From contig NC_007974.2 in the NCBI RefSeq assembly GCF_000196015.1, positions 1 to 64,000 of the forward strand: a stretch of DNA of 64,000 nucleotides, written 5' to 3'. Every line of letters begins with the position of its first letter. The stretch's first letter is position 1. The translations under genes were made by a program, and so were the position numbers. The stretch comes from Cupriavidus metallidurans CH34 (GTDB taxonomy: Bacteria; Pseudomonadota; Gammaproteobacteria; Burkholderiales; Burkholderiaceae). Shown here in pieces: positions 24,511 to 32,769 of the stretch. Under the pieces are notes generated by a model that saw only the letters and a program-made list of their open reading frames with translations, was not told the origin of the DNA and ran no database searches.

Positions 24511-25709
24511 ACACCGGAGCGAAGGTTACGCTGGCGCACGCCAACCCCGACGCTGGCGGCGCGATGGCCAGCGATGCATTGCTGGCCGCCGCGCGCGAGG
24601 CCGCAATGGTCGCGCAGCGCTTTGCCGACGCCGTGGACCAGGAAGCGCGTTTTCCGCACGAAGCGTTCGAAGTCCTGCGCGACCAGGGTCTGCTCGGCGC
24701 GATGGTGCCGGCCGTGCTCGGCGGCAGCGGCGCATCGCTGGCCACGGTGGCCGCGATCTGCAAGGTGCTGGGCGAGACCTGTGCGTCCACCGGCATGATC
24801 TATGCGATGCACCAGATCCAGGTGGCGTGCCTGCTCGATCACGGCACCGGCAGTCCGTGGCATCAGCACCTGCTGGCACGCATCGCCAGCGAGCAATTGC
24901 TGCTGGCGTCCGCCACGTCCGAAGAGGCGATCGGTGGCGCGCTGCGTAGCAGCGGCTGCGCCGTCAACGTGGATGGCGACCGCTTCCACCTGCTGAAGAT
25001 GGCGCCGACGATTTCCTATGGCGCCCACGCCGACGGCATCCTGATTACCGCGCGCCGCAATGCGGATGCCTCGCCGTCCGATCAGGTGCTGGTCTGCGCG
25101 CTGAAGTCCGACTACACGCTGCAAGGCCTGAATGCGTGGGACACGCTCGGCATGCGCGGCACCTGCAGCAATGGCTTCCGGCTGGAAGCCACCGGCCAGG
25201 TGGATCAGGTGCTGCCGGTGCCGTTCGGCGAGATCGCTGACGCCACCATGACACCGGTCTCCCACATTCTTTGGAGCTCGCTGTGGCTCGGCATCGCCAG
25301 CGATGCCGTATCGCGCGCCAAGACCTTCTTCCAGGGACAGGCACGCGCGCGTCCGGGCCAGTTGCCGCCGTCCGCATCGCGTGTGTCCGAAGCCGTCAGC
25401 CTGCTGCAGATGATGGAAGGCCGCGTGGATCTGGCGCTGGCGCATCAGCGCAGCCGCCATGCGGGCGCTTCGGTATCCGCCGCATTCGCGCTGGCGGCCG
25501 AGATGAACGGTCTGAAGACGGCGATGTCGACGATGGCACTGGAAGTCGTGCAGCAGGCGCTGCTGGTGTGCGGGATGGCGGGCTACAAGCATGGCACGCC
25601 ATTCAGCCTGGGACGCCACCTGCGCGATCTGTGGTCGGCGCCGCTGATGATCAACAACGATCGCATTCAGACCAATACAGCGAACCTGCTGCTGGCCGAT
25701 CGTTCCTGA
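24507..25709 (+). CDS. Acyl-CoA-dehydrogenase-like flavoprotein
   Basis: A 400-residue member of the acyl-CoA dehydrogenase fold: N-terminal helical domain with FEVLRDQGLLGAMVP and GGSGASL, a central beta domain (ISYGAHADGILITARR) and a C-terminal helical domain ending RDLWSAPLMINNDRIQTNT. The usual catalytic Glu of the IYEGTNEIQ segment is missing; LMINNDRIQ takes its place, as in the branch that includes flavin monooxygenases and carrier-protein-bound oxidases. In this operon its likely substrate is an aminoacyl or acyl group on the carrier protein encoded just before it, with which it overlaps by four bases. Whether it desaturates, oxidises or hydroxylates is not determinable from sequence. 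Confidence 0.88.
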   Translation: MNTGAKVTLAHANPDAGGAMASDALLAAAREAAMVAQRFADAVDQEARFPHEAFEVLRDQGLLGAMVPAVLGGSGASLATVAAICKVLGETCASTGMIYAMHQIQVACLLDHGTGSPWHQHLLARIASEQLLLASATSEEAIGGALRSSGCAVNVDGDRFHLLKMAPTISYGAHADGILITARRNADASPSDQVLVCALKSDYTLQGLNAWDTLGMRGTCSNGFRLEATGQVDQVLPVPFGEIADATMTPVSHILWSSLWLGIASDAVSRAKTFFQGQARARPGQLPPSASRVSEAVSLLQMMEGRVDLALAHQRSRHAGASVSAAFALAAEMNGLKTAMSTMALEVVQQALLVCGMAGYKHGTPFSLGRHLRDLWSAPLMINNDRIQTNTANLLLADRS

Positions 25710-25720
25710 AGGAGGCATCC

Positions 25721-26686
25721 ATGGATGCACACACTCTTACCGAGGCACGTCCGGCAGGTGGCGCGGACCCAATGGCCGCGCAACCGCCAACGTTCCTCGA
25801 ATCGCTGCTGGCAGCGGGGCTGCTGATCCAGACTGGCGTGCGTGGCCTCTACGGCCGCAGTGCCGTGTTCGAAGGCATCGCCGACGGCCTGAATGCCGCG
25901 TTCACGCGGATCGGCGCGGACCAGAACGCCGAAGTGCTGCGCTTCCCGCCAGCGATCGGCAAGGATGATTTCGAAACCAGCGAGTACCTCAAGAGCTTTC
26001 CGCAGCTTGCCGGCACGATCCACAGCTTCTGCGGCGACGATCGCGGGCATCGACAACTGCTGGCGCGGCTCGAGGACAAGCAGGACTGGACCGATCAGCA
26101 GCAGTTCACGGGCGTGGTGATGACGCCCGCCGCCTGCTACCCGATCTATCCCGTCATCGGCAAGCGCGGCCCGCTGCCCGCCGAGGGCAAGATCGTCGAC
26201 GTGATGTCGTACTGCTATCGGCACGAACCGTCGCTGGAGCCTACCCGGATGCAGTTATTCCGGCAGCGCGAGTACGTTTGCCTGGGGTCCCCCGAGCGGA
26301 TCGTGGCGTTCCGCGAGTTGTGGATGGAGCGTGGGCTGGCGTTCGGTCGGGCCCTGCAGCTTCCGGTGGAAGTCGACGTGGCCAATGACCCGTTCTTCGG
26401 GCGCGGCGGCAAGATCGTGGCCGACAGCCAGCGCGAGCTGAAACTCAAGTTCGAACTGCTGATCCCGGTGAACGACGGCGCGCCGCCGACGGCCTGCATG
26501 AGCTTCAATTACCACATGGATCACTTCGGCGCGCTCTGGCATATCGGACTGCACGACGGTGGCGTCGCCCACACGGGTTGCGTCGGTTTCGGTATCGAAC
26601 GGCTGGTGCTGGCGCTCCTGAAGCACCATGGACTTGACCCAGCCAGGTGGCCTCAGGCAGTAAGGGAAACGCTGGGAGGCATCTAA
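25721..26686 (+). CDS. Amino acid:[carrier protein] ligase (seryl-tRNA-synthetase-like)
   Basis: The 321-residue protein is a class II aminoacyl-tRNA-synthetase core without a tRNA-binding arm. Motif 2 is YCYRHEPSLEPTRM (Arg167, Glu169) and motif 3 is GCVGFGIERLVLAL (Arg294). Cys139 in TPAACYPIYP and Cys287 in HTGCVGFG match zinc-ligand positions known from amino acid:[carrier protein] ligases of Bradyrhizobium and Agrobacterium, which adenylate glycine or alanine and pass it to a carrier-protein phosphopantetheine rather than to tRNA. The operon contains the carrier protein, which supports this activity strongly. The start at 25721 follows AAGGAGG 11 bases after the flavoprotein gene; an upstream extension of the frame is not used. 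Confidence 0.92.
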   Translation: MDAHTLTEARPAGGADPMAAQPPTFLESLLAAGLLIQTGVRGLYGRSAVFEGIADGLNAAFTRIGADQNAEVLRFPPAIGKDDFETSEYLKSFPQLAGTIHSFCGDDRGHRQLLARLEDKQDWTDQQQFTGVVMTPAACYPIYPVIGKRGPLPAEGKIVDVMSYCYRHEPSLEPTRMQLFRQREYVCLGSPERIVAFRELWMERGLAFGRALQLPVEVDVANDPFFGRGGKIVADSQRELKLKFELLIPVNDGAPPTACMSFNYHMDHFGALWHIGLHDGGVAHTGCVGFGIERLVLALLKHHGLDPARWPQAVRETLGGI

Positions 26687-27670
26687 ATGTACGGTGATGG
26701 CAAGGTGCGCACGCGCGGCGGAGCCTATGCGCTGCACGGGGGTAACCCCGTGTGGTCGCATGCCAACCGCCACATCGATCTCTGGATCGAGTTGTTGCAT
26801 GGATGGGAGCTGGAGCCCATCGCCGCATTGCCATTTACGGTCACCCTCGATTTCGAGGGTGACCAGTTCACATCGCTGAATATTCCGTCAGCGGACCTCG
26901 AGCTGCTCTACGGCATCGTCAAGGACGAATTGTCGACCTACGGCAGACTCGAAACGCATGTGGCCGCGCAGACCAATCGCGGCAACGTGGTGCTGCTCGA
27001 GGTCGATAACTATCAACTGCCGCAGTCGCCCGGCGCATATCGTCGGCAGCACGCGCGGTCCTGCATTGCGATCGACGTGCTGGTGCCCGAGGCCACGGCC
27101 GTGGGCTACTACCATCACGACGGCTATCACACCGCGAGCGGCGACGACTACGTGTCGATCTTTCGCAGCCTTGATGGTGAGTCTTCCTGGGGCGCCGCGT
27201 CGTTTCCGCAGGCGGAGGTTGTGCGCCGCCGCTTTGCCGCGCAGGCGGAGGATGCCTTGCTGCGGGCGTCGATGGACCTGCTGCGCAGCCATCTGGCCCG
27301 CCGTCCGCGCCAGAATCCGATCAAGGCTTTCCGCGAGGCATTTCCGGCACACCTCGAGCAACTGATGTCGCGCGGCGAGCCCAACTTCCAGATCTACGCC
27401 GCGAGCGTGCTGCGCCAGCTCGGCGCCAATTTCGAGCTGATGGGCCGCTACGTGCGCTGGCTCGTGATGAACGGAAAGGTGGTGCCAGATACGGTGGCCG
27501 AAGCCTGCTACACGATGGCGTCGGAAGCTATGGTGATGCAGTTCCGCCTGATGCGCGCCGTGATCAGCCACAAGCCCGACGGATGCCAGGATTGCCTGGC
27601 ACAGCTCGAGGCAGCTTACCAGGGCACCGTGCCGGCATTGGCCGCGTGCTTCGGGGAGACCGTCTCATGA
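26687..27670 (+). CDS. DUF1839 family protein, copy 1 (putative Cys replaced)
   Basis: This 327-residue cytoplasmic-looking protein belongs to DUF1839, a family usually found beside amino acid:[carrier protein] ligases. It starts directly after the ligase stop codon and overlaps the GH2 gene by four bases. Conserved blocks are HIDLWIELLHGW, LDFEGDQFTSLNIP, LLEVDNYQLP and YRRQHARSCIAID. By position the family appears to have a Cys-His-Asp set like papain-type acyltransferases; the His122 and Asp130 positions are kept, but the residue matching Cys47 of the second copy (31445-32497) is Arg28. It may therefore be a non-catalytic or differently acting version. The acyltransferase idea is my inference, not established knowledge. 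Confidence 0.85.
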   Translation: MYGDGKVRTRGGAYALHGGNPVWSHANRHIDLWIELLHGWELEPIAALPFTVTLDFEGDQFTSLNIPSADLELLYGIVKDELSTYGRLETHVAAQTNRGNVVLLEVDNYQLPQSPGAYRRQHARSCIAIDVLVPEATAVGYYHHDGYHTASGDDYVSIFRSLDGESSWGAASFPQAEVVRRRFAAQAEDALLRASMDLLRSHLARRPRQNPIKAFREAFPAHLEQLMSRGEPNFQIYAASVLRQLGANFELMGRYVRWLVMNGKVVPDTVAEACYTMASEAMVMQFRLMRAVISHKPDGCQDCLAQLEAAYQGTVPALAACFGETVS

Positions 27671-30237
27671 CTGCGCGCGATCCGGAGCCGGCTCTGCTGC
27701 CGGTATTGCGCCCGGGTGTAGCCGTGGGCGATGCGCGGCTTGAAGGCGACTGGACCCTGCTGGAAACCTTCGCGAACGCGGTCGCGCATCCGGGCGAGCT
27801 CGATGATGGCGGTCACTGGCTGCCGGCACCGGTGCCGGGTACCGTCGCGAGCGCCTTGCGTGCCGCAGGCCGCTGGGATGAGGCTGCGCCGCCGCCACTG
27901 CATCAGCATGACTACTGGTACAAGCTTCGATTCCAGGGCGACGGACGCCGGCTGCTGCGCTTCAATGGTCTGGCGACATTGGCCGAGGTCTGGTTCAACG
28001 GCACGAAGGTGCTGACCGTGCGGCACATGTTCACCGCCCACCAGGTGGAAGTGGAACTGGCCGGCGACAACGTGCTGCACCTTTGCTTCCGCGCGATGCA
28101 CCCGTGGCTGCGCACGCAGCGCGGGCCGGTGCGTTGGAAGCCGCGCATGATCGTGCCGCCGACGCTGCGTGCGGTACGCACCACGCTGCTTGGTCATATG
28201 CCCGGCTGGTGCCCGCCCGTTCATGCGGTGGGGCCATGGCGCGACATCGAACTGCTCGACCCGATGGGCGCCGATGTCACACACGGCGTGCGCGCCGAGT
28301 TGTCGAGTCATCTGGATGGTGATGACGGCGTCGTGGTGCTTCAGTTGCACTTTCCGGGTCCGGCGCCAGAGCAGGGAACGTTCGCGGCCATCGGCCCCGA
28401 CCACGCAGTGTGGCAAGGCGAACTGCGCCGCGTCGGCGGGCATACGCTTGCGGGCACGCTGCGCGTGGCGCAGGCGCAGCGCTGGTGGCCGCATACGCAT
28501 GGTGAACCCGCCCTGTACCGCGTCGAGGCGAGTATCGGCGCGCTTGGGATCGCGTGTGGGCATACTGGCTTCCGCACGATTACCGAGGACCGCTCCGGCG
28601 ACGACGGCGCGTTCGCGCTGCGCGTCAATGGCGAGCGCGTGTTCTGCCGTGGCGCCTGTGTGTCGAGTCACGATCTTCCGGGGCTGGCGGATACGGACGC
28701 GTCCGTGGCACGCTGGCTGCAACTCGCGCGCGATGCCGGGGCCAATATGGTTCGCGTCAGTGGCGTCACCTGCTATCCGGGAGAGGCGTTCTATCGCCAG
28801 TGCGATGCGCTCGGCCTGATGGTCTGGCAGGACTTCATGTTCGCCAACTTCGACTATGGCAGCGAGTCCAGCGCCAGCCCGGCGCTGATGGCCGATGCCG
28901 CGGGCGAAGTGGCGCAGTGGCTGACGTCCACGCGGGCGCACGCCAGTCTGGCGGTGCTGTGCGGCGGCAGCGAGGCGGAACAGCAGGCCGCGATGATGGG
29001 AACGCCGCGCAACGTGTGGCGCCAGCCCTTGTTCGACGAACTGATTCCGTCGCTCGTACGCGAGCATCGACCCGACGTGATCTACGTGCGTAATTCGCCG
29101 AGCGAGGGCGCGTGGCCGTTCCAGCCCGATACGGGTGTCAGTCACTACTACGGCGTGGGCGCCTATCAGCGCCCGTTGTCCGATGCGCGGATGGCCAACG
29201 TCCGTTTCACCTCGGAATGCCTGGCCTTTGCGAACGTGCCGTGCGGGCGCACACTTTCCGAGGCGGGCCTGTTCCAACCGCTGCATGATCCCCGCTGGAA
29301 GGCACGTGTACCGCGCGACGCGGGCGCGGCGTGGGACTTCGAGGACATCCGCGATTTCTATCTGCGCGATCTGTTCGATGTCGATCCACCCCGGCTGCGC
29401 TACGAGCAACCGGAACGATACCTGGCGCTGTCGCGCGCGGTAGTGGCCGAGATCATGACGGAGGTCTTCGGCGAATGGCGCCGTGCGGGGTCCACGTGCC
29501 AGGGCGGACTGGTGTGGCAGTTGCAGGATCTGGTGCCAGGCGCCGGATGGGGCATCGTCGATGCGCGCGCGAGGCCGAAGTCCGCATGGCATGCGTTGCG
29601 CCAGGTATGGCAGCCGCTGCAGGTCATCCTGACGGATGAAGGGTTGAATGGTCTGCACGCGCACGTGATCAACGAATCCGCCACGCCTCGCACCGTATGT
29701 TTGACACTGCGCTGCCTGCGCGATGGCGAGGCGGTGGCGGCACGGGCGGAGCAAACGCTCACATTGGCACCACGCGAGACACGCAGGCTGGGCGCGGCGG
29801 AGATGTTCGATCATTTCTTCGATTTCACCTACGCCTACCGGTTTGGCCCGCCTGCGCACGACGTGGTCATTGCCACGCTACACACAATGGATGAGGACAA
29901 CGGGTTGCTCAATCAGCCACCCGGTCCGCCGCTCAGTCAGTCGGTGTACCTCCCCGATCGCCGCGCCGCCGCGCTGCGCGAGCCGGGGCTGCAGGCCAGC
30001 GTGGCGCGCGAAGGCGACCAATGGTGGCTCACGGTGGGCACGCGGCGCTTCGCGCGATGGGTTCATATCGTGGACCATGCCATGCAGCCTGAGACCGACT
30101 GGTTCCACCTTGGCCCGGGTGAAACGCGGCGCATCCGCCTGATGCATGACGCTGGCGTCACCAGCGGCGCCAGCGCCATCCCTTCGGGCGAAGTTTCGGC
30201 ACTCAATGCTTCCCGCCCGGTCAGCTACGACGGCTGA
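27667..30237 (+). CDS. Glycoside hydrolase family 2 protein (beta-mannosidase-like)
   Basis: The 856-residue protein has the GH2 layout: an N-terminal sugar-binding domain with LPAPVPGTVASAL and RFNGLATLAEVWFNG, immunoglobulin-like domains, then a TIM barrel with FRTITEDRS, RGACVSSHDLPG and DAGANMVRVSGV. The likely acid-base is Glu436 in LCGGSEAEQQ and the nucleophile Glu517 in FTSECLAF. This resembles beta-mannosidase relatives. There is no signal peptide, so it should act in the cytoplasm, which is odd for an EPS hydrolase. The ATGA overlap with the DUF1839 gene makes it the last gene of the carrier-protein operon. It may act on a glycoside intermediate or, with catalytic changes, as a transferase. 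Confidence 0.85.
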   Translation: MTARDPEPALLPVLRPGVAVGDARLEGDWTLLETFANAVAHPGELDDGGHWLPAPVPGTVASALRAAGRWDEAAPPPLHQHDYWYKLRFQGDGRRLLRFNGLATLAEVWFNGTKVLTVRHMFTAHQVEVELAGDNVLHLCFRAMHPWLRTQRGPVRWKPRMIVPPTLRAVRTTLLGHMPGWCPPVHAVGPWRDIELLDPMGADVTHGVRAELSSHLDGDDGVVVLQLHFPGPAPEQGTFAAIGPDHAVWQGELRRVGGHTLAGTLRVAQAQRWWPHTHGEPALYRVEASIGALGIACGHTGFRTITEDRSGDDGAFALRVNGERVFCRGACVSSHDLPGLADTDASVARWLQLARDAGANMVRVSGVTCYPGEAFYRQCDALGLMVWQDFMFANFDYGSESSASPALMADAAGEVAQWLTSTRAHASLAVLCGGSEAEQQAAMMGTPRNVWRQPLFDELIPSLVREHRPDVIYVRNSPSEGAWPFQPDTGVSHYYGVGAYQRPLSDARMANVRFTSECLAFANVPCGRTLSEAGLFQPLHDPRWKARVPRDAGAAWDFEDIRDFYLRDLFDVDPPRLRYEQPERYLALSRAVVAEIMTEVFGEWRRAGSTCQGGLVWQLQDLVPGAGWGIVDARARPKSAWHALRQVWQPLQVILTDEGLNGLHAHVINESATPRTVCLTLRCLRDGEAVAARAEQTLTLAPRETRRLGAAEMFDHFFDFTYAYRFGPPAHDVVIATLHTMDEDNGLLNQPPGPPLSQSVYLPDRRAAALREPGLQASVAREGDQWWLTVGTRRFARWVHIVDHAMQPETDWFHLGPGETRRIRLMHDAGVTSGASAIPSGEVSALNASRPVSYDG

Positions 30238-30635
30238 TCTCAACCTCCTTCATCCCACTTCAACCTTTCCCGCCAGCCCAACGCTGGCGCGGCGGGCGCA
30301 TCTGGCACCGGCTGCGCCCCGCGCGGGTGATGCCTATGCGTACACCTTGCACCTCCACCGTTTTCCTCCATCCAACCTACCAAAGCATGACTGGCCGACC
30401 CAACCGTTCGCCTACTGTCGGTTCTGTGCGGCATAGCACTTAATAGAGCCAGCAACAACACAGCCAGTCGGGGTCGAACCCCGGCGGAGAAAACGGGTGG
30501 CGGCCCCAGGGCTGCCGGCTTGCGCCATCAATCGAATACGGGTGGAGCGGCGAAACCGGGTCACGTATCCTGGGCGCTTGGATTGGCGCGGGATGCGTTC
30601 CGAAGCCGCTTCGGGATCAGAAGGAGGAATTAGAA
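30238..30635. other. Intergenic region before the Crp-type regulator
   Basis: About 400 bases with no gene that I can support. A perfect small hairpin (CGGGG-TCGAA-CCCCG) lies near 30469-30483 but is not part of a tRNA. The promoter of the Crp/Fnr-type gene should be in the right part. Confidence 0.45.
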
Positions 30636-31364
30636 ATGATCACGCATCGGTCGGACTTGCATGTCAATCACTTGCTCAACGCATTGCCGCGCCATGAATG
30701 GGAGGCGTTGTCGAGGCACTTCGAGCTGGTTCGCCTGCGTGCCGGCGAACTGCTGACCGACTCGGGTCAGCGAATCGTCCACGTCTATTTTCCGACCACG
30801 TCGGTGGTCTCGCTGCTGTCACTGCTGGAAGACGGCGCTACCGTCGAATTCGCGGCCGTCGGCAACGAGGGGCTGGTGGGCATTCCAGTGGTGACCGGTG
30901 GCGACACGATGCCGAGTCGCGTGGAAGTGCGCAGCCCGGGTTTCGCGTACCGGATTCCGGCCCGTGTGCTGCGTTCGGAACTGGGCCAGCTGCCCGCGCT
31001 GCAGCGCGTGACGCTGCTCTATGTGCAGGCTGTGTTGACGCAGATTGCGCAGACCGCAGCGTGCAACCGCCACCACTCGCTCAACAAGCAGCTTTGCCGC
31101 TGGTTGCTGCTGGCCATCGACCGCATGAGTACCAATGAACTGGTGATCACGCAGCAGGTCATCGCCAACATGCTCGGCGTGCGCCGCGAAGGTGTGACCG
31201 AAGCCGCCGGCAAGCTCGAGGACCTTGGACTGATCCACCATAGCCGCGGCCATATCACCGTGCTGGACCGCTGCGGCCTGGAGAAGCACTCATGCGAGTG
31301 CTACAAGCTGGTCAAGCGCGAGTACGACCGCCTGCTGCCCGCGCTGGCCGACGTGCACGCCTGA
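30636..31364 (+). CDS. Crp/Fnr-family transcription regulator
   Basis: A 242-residue protein with an N-terminal cyclic-nucleotide-binding-type beta barrel (about residues 15-140; AGELLTDSGQRIVHVYFP, VGNEGLVGIPV) and a C-terminal winged helix with TQQVIANMLGVRREGVTEAAGKL. It lacks the N-terminal Cys cluster of Fnr, and the phosphate-binding cassette of cAMP-dependent Crp is not evident, so the signal is unknown. Its AAGGAGGAATTAGAAATG start is one of the best ribosome sites in the window. It sits within the EPS island between the carrier-protein operon and manC, so control of EPS genes is plausible. A terminator follows at 31397-31431. Confidence 0.9.
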   Translation: MITHRSDLHVNHLLNALPRHEWEALSRHFELVRLRAGELLTDSGQRIVHVYFPTTSVVSLLSLLEDGATVEFAAVGNEGLVGIPVVTGGDTMPSRVEVRSPGFAYRIPARVLRSELGQLPALQRVTLLYVQAVLTQIAQTAACNRHHSLNKQLCRWLLLAIDRMSTNELVITQQVIANMLGVRREGVTEAAGKLEDLGLIHHSRGHITVLDRCGLEKHSCECYKLVKREYDRLLPALADVHA

Positions 31365-31396
31365 TACATCGCCTCGGGATGGGGATGGAGCAGGGG

Positions 31397-31431
31397 AGAG
31401 GGCCGCCGCGCCAGGCGTGTCGGCCCTCTTT
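31397..31431. terminator. Terminator between converging genes
   Basis: AGAGGGCCG at 31397-31405 pairs with CGGCCCTCT at 31421-31429, followed by TT. It lies between the rightward Crp-type gene and the leftward DUF1839 gene and can serve both. Confidence 0.75.
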
Positions 31432-31444
31432 CACGACAAGGGGT

Positions 31445-32497
31445 TCAGGAATGCGCCGGATCGATGCTGCCGAACGATTGCAGCAGCCCGTCGATGACCT
31501 CCGAGTGGGCGGCCTCCAGCGTGTCCAGTGTCTCCGCGCACAGGTCTGGGCGGCCACGCGCCACGGCGCGCGCGAGCCGGAACTGCAATACCTTGCACTC
31601 CGACGCGATCGTCGCCGCGCCACGGATCGCCGATGCCGGCACGCGATAGCCGTGCTCGCCGAGCCAGGTCAGGCAGTGGCCCAGCATCTCGAAGTTCGCG
31701 CCGAGTTGGCGCGGCAGGTTGAATCCATAGTGATGAAAATAAGCATCGCCACGGGCCAACACGTTGCCGACCTGATCGCCGAACGCCTCGCGCCAGCGCG
31801 ATACGGGGTTGTGCGCCGGACGCCGGCCCAGATGCCGGCGCATCTGCACGGCCACGGCATTCGCCAACGCCGCGCCCTGCAGCGGCGTCCGCACGCGCTT
31901 GGCGCATTCGGCGTACGGAAACAGCACGTCCCCGTTGTCGCGCAGGGCAGGATCGAGCCGCAGCAACCCGCGATAGTCCTCGCCCTCGGCGGTGTAGTAG
32001 CCCACGCTGTGGTAGTACGAGAGCCGCTGGGCCGCCGTGTCGATGCGGTCGACGGCGATCGTGGTCTTCACGTGCCCGCGACGGTACGCCGTGGCGCGGG
32101 TATCGGGCAGGTAATAGCTGTCGACTTCGACCAGCACGGTATGGCCGCGTCCGACCTGTTCGGCGACGTGTGCCTCCAGCGTGTCGTAGACGGCCATCTC
32201 CTGCACGACCGTGCCGTAAAGCTGCTCGATATCGGCCTGCGGATATTTGAAGAACGTGAAGTGGTCGCCTTCGAAGTCCTGGGTAACCGTGAACGCCAGC
32301 GCGGCGCGCGGGTCCAGTCCCCAGCCGTAGAGCAGTTCGATCCACAGGTCCATGTAGCAGTTGGTTTCCTGCCAGATCGCGTCTTCGCCGTGCAGGCCGC
32401 CCGGCCGCGTGTTCGCGGGGGCGATAGCTGCCGCAGAGTCCGCTCCGCCGCCGCACCCCGCGAGCGTCCCCAGGACAGTTTCAGTACCGCGCTCCAT
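31445..32497 (-). CDS. DUF1839 family protein, copy 2 (with intact Cys)
   Basis: The 350-residue paralogue of the protein at 26687-27670; shared blocks include DLWIELLYGWGLDP, TQDFEGDHFTFFKYP, VLVEVDSYYLPDT and YRRGHVKTTIAVDRID. It carries Cys47 in ETNCYMDLW at the start of a predicted helix, His142 in GHVKTTIAVD and Asp150 eight residues later, a spacing that would fit a Cys-His-Asp acyltransferase or peptidase site. The first 35 residues are Gly/Ala-rich and not conserved. It is transcribed alone and leftward, divergent from manC. The ATG at 32497 follows GCGGAG; upstream starts are not supported. As the copy with the full residue set it is the better candidate for catalysis. Confidence 0.85.
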   Translation of the reverse strand: MERGTETVLGTLAGCGGGADSAAAIAPANTRPGGLHGEDAIWQETNCYMDLWIELLYGWGLDPRAALAFTVTQDFEGDHFTFFKYPQADIEQLYGTVVQEMAVYDTLEAHVAEQVGRGHTVLVEVDSYYLPDTRATAYRRGHVKTTIAVDRIDTAAQRLSYYHSVGYYTAEGEDYRGLLRLDPALRDNGDVLFPYAECAKRVRTPLQGAALANAVAVQMRRHLGRRPAHNPVSRWREAFGDQVGNVLARGDAYFHHYGFNLPRQLGANFEMLGHCLTWLGEHGYRVPASAIRGAATIASECKVLQFRLARAVARGRPDLCAETLDTLEAAHSEVIDGLLQSFGSIDPAHS

Positions 32498-32769
32498 GTC
32501 GATTCTCCGCAAGGTTCGAATGCCTGTTGTGCTTTGCCCGCCGTGGCCGGCAAGGGCGCAATCAGCGCTATTGCAGCGACAACGCGCGCGCGCATCGGTA
32601 CGCTGGGCCACAGAACGGCAAGATGCGCGGTCTTGCCGCACGGCCCCGCCGGCGAGCGTGTGCGGAATCGAACAGAGATGGCGCGGGCTGAATTTCTACA
32701 CTGGCGGCATCCGTCCGGACAGCGGTCCGGAACTATCTTGCGAACCTATTTCTGCGTAGAGGCGGGGGC

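Noticed and set aside
27616..29859. Very long antisense open frame across the GH2 gene
   Set aside because: It is a by-product of high GC at third positions; its translation is Arg/His/Gln-rich with no domain, while the plus strand encodes clear GH2 motifs.
30462..30490. Hairpin resembling a tRNA T-arm
   Set aside because: The loop is TCGAA rather than the T-loop pattern, and no acceptor stem or anticodon arm can be formed around it.
31431..32456. Alternative frame overlapping the second DUF1839 gene
   Set aside because: Arg-rich translation without family features; the frame at 31445-32497 aligns with the first DUF1839 protein.
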